Assembly (NCBI GenBank): GCA_001805695.1
Contig: MHGT01000017.1
Span: forward strand, 1-10,497
Length of the DNA stretch: 10,497 nucleotides
Source: Omnitrophica WOR_2 bacterium RIFCSPHIGHO2_02_FULL_67_20
GTDB lineage: Bacteria; Omnitrophota; Gorgyraeia; Aquiviventales; Aquiviventaceae
Direction: 5' to 3'
How positions within the stretch are numbered: position 1 is the first letter of the stretch; each line of letters begins with the position of its first letter. The translations under genes and the position numbers were made by a program. Shown here one piece after another: positions 5,313 to 10,497 of the stretch. The notes beneath the pieces are model-generated. The model was not told the origin of the DNA. It saw nothing but the letters and a program-made list of their open reading frames with translations, and searched no databases.

Positions 5313-6055
5313 CACGCGAAGAGATCGTCGGGGACCGGGCCGGTAGTGCGGGGTGCTGGCCGGGGCGCGCGGACGGAAGGCGGGGAAGCGGCGGCCGGCG
5401 GCGGGCCGCCCGGGTCGCCGGAGGAGCGGAGGTGGAGCCACCGGCAGAACTCGCACGCCGCAGCGCTCGGCGGCAGCGCTCCGGCAAGACAGCGGGTCGC
5501 CTCCGCGAACACCCGGTAGGCTTCATCCGGATCCGTGTCGACCGTGTGGACCGCCACCCCGAAGGGGAACCCCTGGTGCAGCGCCCCCTCGATCGGGAAG
5601 TAGTAGACGACGTGCGCGGTGCGGCTCGTCCGGTGGCCGTTGCGCTCCAGGAGCAGCGTATAGACGTCCATCTGGAACTGGTAGTACGTTTGGGTATAGC
5701 TGAGATCGTCCGGCGCCGAGGCCCGCGTTTTGTGGTCCAGCGGAGCCAGCCGGCCGTCGGGCCGGATGACGCAGTCGTCCAGCTTGCCCCAGAGCCTCGC
5801 GCGGGTCTCGGGGTCGTTGAAGCCCAGCGTCAGCGGATGCATCGACAGCGTGCCGTCCAGTTTCCCGGCAATGAGCGGCGGCAGGACGCCCTGCTGCCGG
5901 TACTGCTCGAAGTACCCCTTGAGGACGCGGTCGATGCCCGACGGCAGCGACGGGAACGGCCCGCGGGGCCGCTCCAGCTTGCGGTTGATGTGCAGCCAGA
6001 AACAGCGCGGGCATTCCTGGAAGAGCTTCAACCTGGACGCGGAGAGCTGCGGCAT
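5312..6055 (-). CDS. PD-(D/E)XK nuclease superfamily protein (RecB/Cas4-like) with four cysteines
   Basis: A 247-residue protein. It opens with LSASRLKLFQECPRCFWL (4-21), a RecB/Cas4-type start, and has the catalytic series D93 (GKLDD), D107-H-K109 (LDHKTR) and Q128 (YQFQMDVYTLLLE). Cysteines at 15, 18, 201 and 204 (CPRC and CEFCRW) are placed at both ends of the domain, as in the Fe-S clusters of Cas4 and AddB, though here as 2+2 rather than the 1+3 of Cas4. The tail after 210 is Pro/Ala-rich. A role in DNA end processing is likely, but no recombination or CRISPR genes are nearby. Its ATG overlaps the stop of a possible small ORF (TAATG). It heads a unit with a permease and a membrane protein, an unusual grouping. 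Confidence 0.85.
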   Translation of the reverse strand: MPQLSASRLKLFQECPRCFWLHINRKLERPRGPFPSLPSGIDRVLKGYFEQYRQQGVLPPLIAGKLDGTLSMHPLTLGFNDPETRARLWGKLDDCVIRPDGRLAPLDHKTRASAPDDLSYTQTYYQFQMDVYTLLLERNGHRTSRTAHVVYYFPIEGALHQGFPFGVAVHTVDTDPDEAYRVFAEATRCLAGALPPSAAACEFCRWLHLRSSGDPGGPPPAAASPPSVRAPRPAPRTTGPVPDDLFA

Positions 6056-6144
6056 TAAACGAGATTACACGGATTTTGAAATACGATTACACAGATGGTG
6101 AGGGCGATGAGCCGCTCGCGCAGTTCGGCCTCGCTCTGGCTCAT
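6055..6144 (-). CDS. possible leaderless 29-residue leader ORF before the nuclease-like gene
   Basis: The frame encodes MSQSEAELRERLIALT followed by a hydrophobic end made entirely by GATT-type repeat 3. Its ATG is 6 nt after a TACAAT box, where transcription should start, and its TAA overlaps the next ATG as TAATG. The N-terminal half looks like ordinary helical protein; the C-terminal half looks like a repeat inserted into, or onto the end of, a gene. It may be a coupling leader peptide, the remnant of a longer gene, or chance. Confidence 0.35.
   Translation of the reverse strand: MSQSEAELRERLIALTICVIVFQNPCNLV
6063..6096. repeat. GATT-type repeat array 3 (two direct 12-mers)
   Basis: GATTACACGGAT (6063-6074) and GATTACACAGAT (6085-6096) are 22 bp apart with the spacer TTTGAAATAC, close to spacers of arrays 1 and 2. 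No inverted half follows. The second copy is the exact inverse of the last element of array 2. It lies directly upstream of the nuclease-like gene. Confidence 0.75.
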
Positions 6145-6150
6145 GCCGCT

Positions 6151-6180
6151 ATTGTACGACAAACAAAAACGGCCTGCCAG
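6151..6180 (-). promoter_or_regulatory. putative promoter of the nuclease-permease unit
   Basis: On the minus strand CTGGCA (6180-6175) and TACAAT (6156-6151) are 18 nt apart. The -35 lies inside the stem of the terminator of the upstream RNA, so the two signals are back to back. Expected start is at about 6144, the A of the small ORF's ATG. Confidence 0.45.
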
Positions 6181-6190
6181 CGGCAGGCCG
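6160..6190 (-). terminator. intrinsic terminator of the structured RNA
   Basis: On the minus strand CGGCCTGCC and GGCAGGCCG pair over 9 bp around a 3-nt loop (6190-6170) and are followed by TTTTTGTTTG (6169-6160). It is directional: the plus strand has no T-run. It directly follows the terminal stem of the RNA at 6196-6586. Confidence 0.85.
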
Positions 6191-6587
6191 AGCACAGGCA
6201 AATGATGAAGTCGCGGGAGCTCGATAAGGCGACCAAAGCGCCCTCAGAAGCTTCGGCAGCTAAGCAACCCTACCGCGCGGACCAGACCGTGAGGCGCCTT
6301 TCCCCCACCACCTGTTTCGCCGCCACTGGCGGCTATCGGCCTCTTTGGCCGATTCGCCTTCGGCGAATGAAATAGGTGGTGGGGTGCGCTTCTCCAGCGC
6401 TCGCCCCTGCCCGTCCCTCACAGCGCCCCCCGGCAGGCGGGCGCTGTGCCGACACGGCGTAGGCCTTGAGCTTTGCGACCCCGCCTTTCGGCGCCCGCCA
6501 CACTGCGTTGGCGGGTCCGCCACGCATGGTGGCGGAAGTGTGCCCTTATCGGCTCCCAGATTCAGAAGCTACCACATCTTATGCCTA
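6160..6587 (-). ncRNA. structured RNA of about 430 nt, family not recognised
   Basis: No credible coding frame spans this region, but the minus strand folds almost throughout. The ends pair: AGGCA..GATG (6586-6575) with CATC..TGCCT (6207-6196), then GGGAGC (6557-6552) with GCTCCC (6220-6215) and CGATAAGG (6551-6544) with CCTTATCG (6229-6222), 14 bp broken by one bulge. Inside are hairpins at 6536-6516 (8 bp), 6515-6494 (7 bp), 6448-6419 (10 bp) and a cloverleaf: an 11-bp stem (6384-6374 with 6313-6303) enclosing three hairpins of 7, 5 and 6 bp. An intrinsic terminator follows. I see none of the conserved strings of tmRNA, RNase P, SRP or 6S RNA. It may be an independent RNA, a processed nagZ 3' UTR, or a leader of the nuclease unit that ends in an attenuator. 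Confidence 0.62.
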
Positions 6588-6615
6588 TTTTGCAATGGTC
6601 TGTTGTATTTTATAG

Positions 6616-6635
6616 TACCAGACTTACGTCTGGTA
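6616..6635. repeat. palindrome over the nagZ stop codon
   Basis: TACCAGAC (6616-6623) and GTCTGGTA (6628-6635) pair over 8 bp around TTAC, which contains the nagZ stop on the minus strand. The flanks are AT-rich. It could stabilise the nagZ mRNA end, separate it from the RNA downstream, or be a binding site; no T-run follows. Confidence 0.6.
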
Positions 6636-7628
6636 TAACGACGGAGGAAAGGCCGCCTCGGCGCGGGCGATGCGTGCTACGCTCGACTCGAGCTCTCCGG
6701 AATCCAGGCGGCCTTCCTTATAGGCGTGCCGGAGCGCGGTATGGGCCTCGTGCGCCGCGCGCAGGTCGGAACAGATGAGCAGCAGGTCGTGGCCCGCTTC
6801 GGTCGCCCGGACCGCGGCTTCCCCCATTGTCCCCAGCGTCCGCAAGGCGCCCATCTCGAGGTCGTCGGTGAGAATGGGCCCCTGGAATCCCATCCGGGTC
6901 CTCAGGAGGTCGTGGATGAGGCGGCGGGAAAAGGTGGCGGGCAGCCGTGCTGGCTCGCCCAGCCCCGGATAGCACGCGTGCGAGGACATCACCATCGCCA
7001 CCCCGGCGCGGATCGCCGTCTCGAAGGGCGGCAGGTGCACCTCTTCGATCTCCTGCCAATCGAGCGTGATGGTCGGCAGCGTCTTGTGCGGATCGCGAGG
7101 GACCGCGCCCAGCCCCGGGAAGTGTTTGGCGCATGCGGCGACGCCGTGCGACTGGAGGCCGCGGATGCGGGCGGCGGAGAGCTGTGCGACGCGGTCGGGG
7201 TCCGAGCCGTACGACCGCTCGCCGATCACCGGATCCGAGCCCTCGACGAGGACGTCCACGCACGGCGCGAGGTTGACGCTGACGCCGAGCTGCTTCAGCT
7301 CCTCCGCCTCCGCCGTTCCCTGCCGCTCGACCGCCTCGGGCGGCTGCGTCCTCCCCACCGTCAGCGCGTCGGGGAACCGCGTCACCCCGGAGCTGAAGCG
7401 AACCGTCCGCCCGCCCTCATGGTCCACCATCACCCAGAGCGGGCGTCCGAGCGAGTCTCGCAGGCGGCGCACGAGGCGCCGGAACTGATCGGGGGCCTCG
7501 AAGTTCCGGCTGAAGGCGACGAGGCTCCGCGCATGGGTCCTGCGCAACCCCTCGATGAGGTCCGGGGTCGCCTCGCGACCGGGGAATCCGACGGCGAGCC
7601 GCGCGCCGATCAACGCGTCCAGGTCCAT
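6624..7628 (-). CDS. nagZ: beta-N-acetylhexosaminidase, GH3 (NagZ-type)
   Basis: A 334-residue single-domain glycoside hydrolase family 3 protein, the usual NagZ length. NagZ removes GlcNAc from GlcNAc-anhydroMurNAc(-peptide) in the cytoplasm during peptidoglycan recycling; no signal peptide is seen here, which agrees. Signatures: VMVDHEGGRTVRF (67-77), AKHFPGLG (167-174), the D179-x-H181 catalytic dyad and TDDLEMGA (254-261) with the nucleophile Asp. HFPGLG replaces the commoner HFPGHG. The last residues (PPSLYQT) come from the palindrome at the stop codon. Two starts compete: ATG 7628, 7 nt after a TACAGT box and so leaderless, and GTG 7634, 7 nt after GGAG. A longer frame upstream has no conserved content. 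It is divergent from murQ, with 137 bp between the starts. Confidence 0.92.
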   Translation of the reverse strand: MDLDALIGARLAVGFPGREATPDLIEGLRRTHARSLVAFSRNFEAPDQFRRLVRRLRDSLGRPLWVMVDHEGGRTVRFSSGVTRFPDALTVGRTQPPEAVERQGTAEAEELKQLGVSVNLAPCVDVLVEGSDPVIGERSYGSDPDRVAQLSAARIRGLQSHGVAACAKHFPGLGAVPRDPHKTLPTITLDWQEIEEVHLPPFETAIRAGVAMVMSSHACYPGLGEPARLPATFSRRLIHDLLRTRMGFQGPILTDDLEMGALRTLGTMGEAAVRATEAGHDLLLICSDLRAAHEAHTALRHAYKEGRLDSGELESSVARIARAEAAFPPSLYQT

Positions 7629-7679
7629 CACCACTACTGTACTCCACCCGCGCCCGGAACGGAAGCAACGCCGCTGACC

Positions 7680-7711
7680 TCTGTGTCTCTGTGGAATTCT
7701 GTGTTTCTGTG
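7680..7711. repeat. TCTGTG hexamer repeats between nagZ and murQ
   Basis: TCTGTG occurs at 7680, 7688, 7698 and 7706, spaced 8, 10 and 8 bp, in the shared regulatory gap of the two divergent recycling transcripts. It may be a regulator-binding array or simple repeat DNA. Confidence 0.45.
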
Positions 7712-7727
7712 GTGTCATGCGGACGGC

Positions 7728-7756
7728 TTGCAGCACTCCGGCCGCGGTGCTATCCT
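7728..7756 (+). promoter_or_regulatory. promoter of murQ-anmK
   Basis: TTGCAG (7728-7733) and TATCCT (7751-7756) are 17 nt apart. The murQ ATG at 7766 is 9 nt past the -10, so the mRNA would have a leader of only 2-3 nt and no SD. Confidence 0.55.
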
Positions 7757-7765
7757 GCTGGCGAC

Positions 7766-8668
7766 ATGCCCCGCGGGATTTCGTATCACCGCCTGCCCAC
7801 CGAACAGCCGCTTCCAGACAGCCGCCGCCTCGATCGCCTCTCGCCGCCGGAGCTCCTGCGGCTGATGAGCCGCCAGGACCGCCGCGCCGTCCGCGCCGTC
7901 GAGCGGCAGCACCGCCCCATCGCGCGCGCCATCCGCCTGATCGCAGGCTCACTCCGCCGCGGCGGTCGGCTCGTGCTCGTCGGCGCCGGCACGAGCGGGC
8001 GGCTCGGCGTCCTCGAGGCGGCCGAATGCCCGCCCACCTTCTCGACGCCGAGCGCCCTCGTCCGGGCGGTGATGGCCGGCGGCCGGGGTGCGGTCTTCCG
8101 TTCGCGCGAAGGCGCCGAAGACGACCGCGGCTCCGGACGGCGCGCCGTGCGGAGCCGCGTCCGCGCCGGCGACGTCGTCGTCGGCATCGCGGCCAGCGGT
8201 GTGACCCCGTTTGTCGACGCCGCGCTGAAGGCGTCGGCCGCGCGCGGGGCCCGCACCATCCTGATCACGGGCAACAAGCGCAGCCCGATGCGGGCGACCG
8301 TGCGCATTACGCTCGCGACCGGGCCGGAGCTCCTCGCCGGCTCGACCCGGTTGAAGATGGGCACCGCGACGAAACTGGTCCTCAATATGCTGACGCTGGG
8401 GACCATGGTCCGGCTCGGCAAGACGTACGGCCATTGGATGGTGGACGTGCGGCCCGCCTCCCGGAAGCTCCAAGCACGGGCGCTGCGCTTGGTCGCACGG
8501 CTCGCCCCCTGCTCATCCCGCGCGGCGCGCGAGGCGCTGCGTCGCTCGCGCGGCAGCGTGAAGGCGGCCGTCCTCATCGCGCGCCACGGCCTGACGGTGG
8601 CACAGGCGCGCCGACGGTTGGCGCGGGCCGGCGGCTCGCTGCGACTGGCGCTCCAGCGTGGGGTCTGA
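7766..8668 (+). CDS. murQ: N-acetylmuramic acid 6-phosphate etherase (MurQ)
   Basis: A 300-residue cytoplasmic SIS-domain lyase that splits the D-lactyl ether of MurNAc-6-phosphate to give GlcNAc-6-phosphate and D-lactate. Visible family motifs: VGAGTSGRLGVLEAAECPPTF (72-92, with the catalytic-type E87), the MAGG string (103-106), REGAEDD (114-120), VGIAASGVTPFV (139-150), GSTRLKMGTATKLVLNML (192-209) and GKTYGHWMVDVRP (218-230). The end (about 270-297) has the small helical domain usual for MurQ. ATG 7766 fits the start of the family; a frame extending to 7691 runs through the promoter and is rejected. Its stop lies inside a palindrome shared with the anmK start. AnmK, which makes its substrate, is next. 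Confidence 0.96.
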   Translation: MPRGISYHRLPTEQPLPDSRRLDRLSPPELLRLMSRQDRRAVRAVERQHRPIARAIRLIAGSLRRGGRLVLVGAGTSGRLGVLEAAECPPTFSTPSALVRAVMAGGRGAVFRSREGAEDDRGSGRRAVRSRVRAGDVVVGIAASGVTPFVDAALKASAARGARTILITGNKRSPMRATVRITLATGPELLAGSTRLKMGTATKLVLNMLTLGTMVRLGKTYGHWMVDVRPASRKLQARALRLVARLAPCSSRAAREALRRSRGSVKAAVLIARHGLTVAQARRRLARAGGSLRLALQRGV

Positions 8669-8673
8669 CCCCA
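8659..8673. repeat. perfect palindrome at the murQ-anmK junction
   Basis: TGGGGTC-T-GACCCCA: two 7-bp arms around one base. It contains the murQ stop (8666-8668), and its last base is the first of the anmK ATG (8673). The hairpin would cover the place where an anmK SD is expected; none is present. Confidence 0.8.
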
Positions 8674-9776
8674 TGACGCTGGCGCTCGGCTTGATGTCCG
8701 GCACTTCGTGCGACGGGATCTCCGCGGCACTCGTGCGGTTTCACGGCCGGTCGCTGCGCGTCCTCGCCGAGCAGACCCAGCCGTACGCCGCCGCCTTCGC
8801 GCAGCGGCTCCGACAGGCGGACGAACTGGCGGCACCGGCGCTCTCGGCACTCAACATGACGCTGGGGGAACTCTTCGGCCACGCGGCGCTGAGACTGCTG
8901 AAGCGAGCGGGAATCGCCCCGCGCCGCATCGCCGTAATTGGCTCGCACGGCCACACGGTCTACCACGGCCCGCGCGACCGGATACCTTCCACGCTCCAGC
9001 TGGGCGAACCGGCGGTCATCGCCGAGCGCACCGGCCTTCCCGTCATCGCGGACTTCCGCATGCGCGATATCGCGGCCGGGGGCGGAGGCGCGCCGCTCCT
9101 CCCTGCCTTCGATGAAGCGTTCTTCGGCAATGGGCCGGTCCGGGCGATGCAGAACATCGGCGGCATCGCCAATGTCGCCGTCGTCGGGCGCGGCCTGCGG
9201 CCGCTGGCGTTCGACACCGGACCGGGCAACTGCCTCATCGACCTCCTCGCCCAGCAGGCCTCCCGGGGCCGGCTGCGCTTCGATGCCGACGGGCATCTCG
9301 CGCGGCGCGGCTGCATCGACCGCCGGGCGGTGGCGCGGCTCTGGCGCCACCCGTACTTCCGCCTCCCGCCGCCAAAATCCACCGGGCGGGAGCTGTTCAA
9401 TGCGGCCTGGCTGCGCGACATGCTCGGGCCGCGGTACGCCGCAGTACCCGCAGACGCGCTGGCCACCCTCACGTACTTTACGGCCTACGCCATCGCGGAG
9501 AGCCTGAAGCGGTTCGCGCCAAAGCCCCCCCGCGAGCTCATCGTCAGCGGCGGCGGCGTCCGCAACCGCACGCTGATGGACCACCTGACGAGTCTCGCGG
9601 CCCCGGCCCGGGTCCGCTCCATCGAGCGCTACGGCATTCCGGCGCAGGCGAAGGAGCCGGCGGCCTTCGCCTGGCTGGCCCTGCGGACGCTCCAGGGACG
9701 CGTCAACCATCTGCCGCATACGACCGGCGCCCGCCGCGCGCGCATCCTCGGCGCGATGACTCCGCGCGCTCCATGA
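8673..9776 (+). CDS. anmK: anhydro-N-acetylmuramic acid kinase (AnmK)
   Basis: A 367-residue cytoplasmic sugar kinase of the ASKHA fold, at family length. It phosphorylates 1,6-anhydro-MurNAc while hydrolysing the anhydro ring, giving MurNAc-6-phosphate for MurQ. Motifs in order: GLMSGTSCDG (6-15, phosphate loop), GSHGHTVYHGP (90-100), IADFRMRDIAAGGGGAPL (125-142), NIGGIAN (161-167), DTGPGNCLID (181-190), STGRELFN (236-243), SGGGVRN (292-298) and KEPAAFAWLA (328-337). The family usually has GSHGQT; here His replaces Gln. ATG 8673 is 4 nt after the murQ stop; GTG 8658, overlapping murQ, would add five residues (MGSDP). Without an SD, expression probably depends on ribosomes finishing murQ. Confidence 0.97.
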   Translation: MTLALGLMSGTSCDGISAALVRFHGRSLRVLAEQTQPYAAAFAQRLRQADELAAPALSALNMTLGELFGHAALRLLKRAGIAPRRIAVIGSHGHTVYHGPRDRIPSTLQLGEPAVIAERTGLPVIADFRMRDIAAGGGGAPLLPAFDEAFFGNGPVRAMQNIGGIANVAVVGRGLRPLAFDTGPGNCLIDLLAQQASRGRLRFDADGHLARRGCIDRRAVARLWRHPYFRLPPPKSTGRELFNAAWLRDMLGPRYAAVPADALATLTYFTAYAIAESLKRFAPKPPRELIVSGGGVRNRTLMDHLTSLAAPARVRSIERYGIPAQAKEPAAFAWLALRTLQGRVNHLPHTTGARRARILGAMTPRAP

Positions 9777-9809
9777 CCACGCATCGCCTCCTCCCGGACA
9801 ATGGCCGTT

Positions 9810-9837
9810 CCCTTCGCCCTTCGCCCTTCGCCCTTCG
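9810..9837. repeat. four tandem CCCTTCG heptamers
   Basis: CCCTTCG is repeated exactly four times head to tail, between the anmK stop and the symporter start, ending 8 bp before the ATG. It occupies the place of an SD. The unit is 7 bp, so copy-number change would alter the leader length but not the coding frame. Confidence 0.85.
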
Positions 9838-9845
9838 CCTCTTCC

Positions 9846-10497
9846 ATGCACTGGCTTGACTGGTCCATCGTCGGCCTCTTCTGCGCCATCAGCCTCGCCA
9901 TCGGCCTGCTCCTGCAGCGCACCGCGGGCCGCGACCTCGAATCCTACTTCCTCTCCAACCGTTCGCTGGGCTGGTGGCTCGCCGGCACCTCCATCGTGGC
10001 CACCGCCTTCTCGTCGGACACCCCGCTCCTCATCACGGGCATGGTCCGCCGGCGCGGCATCTGGGGCGTGTGGGAGGTCTGGGCGCTGGGCATCAGCACG
10101 ATGCTGGCGGTGTTCGTCTTCGCCAAGCTCTGGAAGCGCGCGAACGTGATGACGGAGGTGGAGCTCGTCGAGCGGCGCTACAGCGGGCGCGCCGCCGCGT
10201 TCCTGCGGGCGTTCAAAGCGGTGTACTGGGGGCTCGGCTACAACTGTTACATCATGGGCGCGTGGCCGGTCACCGGGATGGTGAAGGTGCTGGAGGAGGT
10301 GACGGGGCTCGGCCGGGGACAGATGATCGTCGCCTGCGCGCTGCTCGGCACGGTCTACACCTCGCTCTCCGGGTTGTGGGGGGTGGTGCTGACCGACGCG
10401 TTCCAGTTCGTCTGGGCGATGGCCGGGGCGGTGATCTTGGCGGTCGCGTCGGTGGGCGCGGTCGGCGGTCTCGCCGCGCTCGCCGAGCGGCTCCGTG
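9846..10497 (+). CDS. sodium:solute symporter (SSS family), 3' end outside window
   Basis: The first 217 residues of a polytopic inner-membrane transporter. Hydrophobic segments lie at about 6-24, 43-62, 75-95, 122-145, 158-177 and 183-205. Family features include the ESYFLSNRSLGWW loop (32-44), TAFSSDTPLL (53-62), which holds small polar residues near the usual sodium site, and YTSLSGLWGVVLTDAFQF (171-188), the SSS signature region. Members couple sodium entry to uptake of sugars, sialic acid, amino acids, proline or other solutes; the substrate is not predictable from this part. It is 69 nt after anmK on the same strand, so an amino sugar or cell-wall fragment is a reasonable guess from context only. 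No SD precedes the ATG. Confidence 0.92.
   Translation, partial: MHWLDWSIVGLFCAISLAIGLLLQRTAGRDLESYFLSNRSLGWWLAGTSIVATAFSSDTPLLITGMVRRRGIWGVWEVWALGISTMLAVFVFAKLWKRANVMTEVELVERRYSGRAAAFLRAFKAVYWGLGYNCYIMGAWPVTGMVKVLEEVTGLGRGQMIVACALLGTVYTSLSGLWGVVLTDAFQFVWAMAGAVILAVASVGAVGGLAALAERLR

Noticed and set aside
4581..5519. 312-codon plus-strand frame, and the upstream part of the long minus frame 3907-5526
   Set aside because: Both are shadows of the TauE-like and nuclease-like genes; their products are Arg/Pro/Glu-rich without family motifs.
6461..6490. String CCGAAAGG then CGCAAAGC then GGCCTA on the minus strand, like the core of a c-di-GMP-I (GEMM) riboswitch
   Set aside because: The expected A-rich 5' side of the internal loop and the 3' GGGTT(A/G)CC element are not there; it could be chance within a GC-rich RNA. 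A cmsearch with the GEMM-I model would settle it.
6260..6527. Small minus-strand frames of 64-87 codons across the structured RNA
   Set aside because: They are made by hairpin sequence, are Arg/Gly-rich, overlap each other in two frames, and the paired-end structure explains the region better.
8574..9851. 425-codon minus-strand frame over anmK
   Set aside because: Antisense shadow of anmK, which has every family motif; the start of the frame is made by the heptamer repeat.

Overview
The window is GC-rich bacterial DNA with genes on both strands, short operons and intergenic gaps crowded with small repeats and hairpins. It looks like an uncultured lineage, but no phylum can be fixed from the sequence. 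A cytoplasmic-type NagZ next to MurQ and AnmK points to peptidoglycan recycling through anhydro-MurNAc, which fits a Gram-negative-type envelope. Several promoters sit so close to their start codons that leaderless or nearly leaderless mRNAs look common.

Layout. (1) 1-815, minus strand: a two-gene unit made of a small Cys-containing protein of unknown function and an LsrF/DhnA-type class I aldolase-fold enzyme that runs off the left edge. (2) 826-1445: decayed palindromic repeat, hairpin, tRNA-Thr(CGT) with its promoter, a tandem array of ACGT-centred palindromes, a dispersed 41-bp repeat copy and the first GATT-type repeat array. (3) 1539-1946, minus: a ribbon-helix-helix regulator with an SD, a clear promoter and a palindrome over the -10, but no recognisable toxin partner. 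(4) 2166-2334: a second repeat-rich gap. (5) 2331-3723, minus: a receiver-histidine kinase, apparently cotranscribed behind an unusual tRNA-Phe(GAA) with a near-consensus promoter. (6) 3760-3833: the second GATT-type array. (7) 3907-6144, minus: a tightly packed unit of a possible leaderless small ORF, a PD-(D/E)XK nuclease-like protein with four cysteines, a TauE/SafE permease and a small membrane protein. (8) 6160-6587, minus: a 430-nt non-coding stretch that folds into a multi-arm RNA with a long terminal stem and an intrinsic terminator; I do not recognise its family. (9) 6624-10497: a divergent peptidoglycan-recycling locus, nagZ on the minus strand and murQ-anmK-sodium:solute symporter on the plus strand, the last cut by the right edge.

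How they work together: NagZ would release anhydro-MurNAc, AnmK would phosphorylate and open it to MurNAc-6-phosphate, and MurQ would split that into GlcNAc-6-phosphate and D-lactate. The symporter may bring in a related solute, but its substrate cannot be read here. The most interesting items are the structured RNA at 6160-6587, the recurrent two-direct-two-inverted 12-bp GATT arrays, and the tRNA-Phe whose 18:55 elbow pair is changed on both sides.
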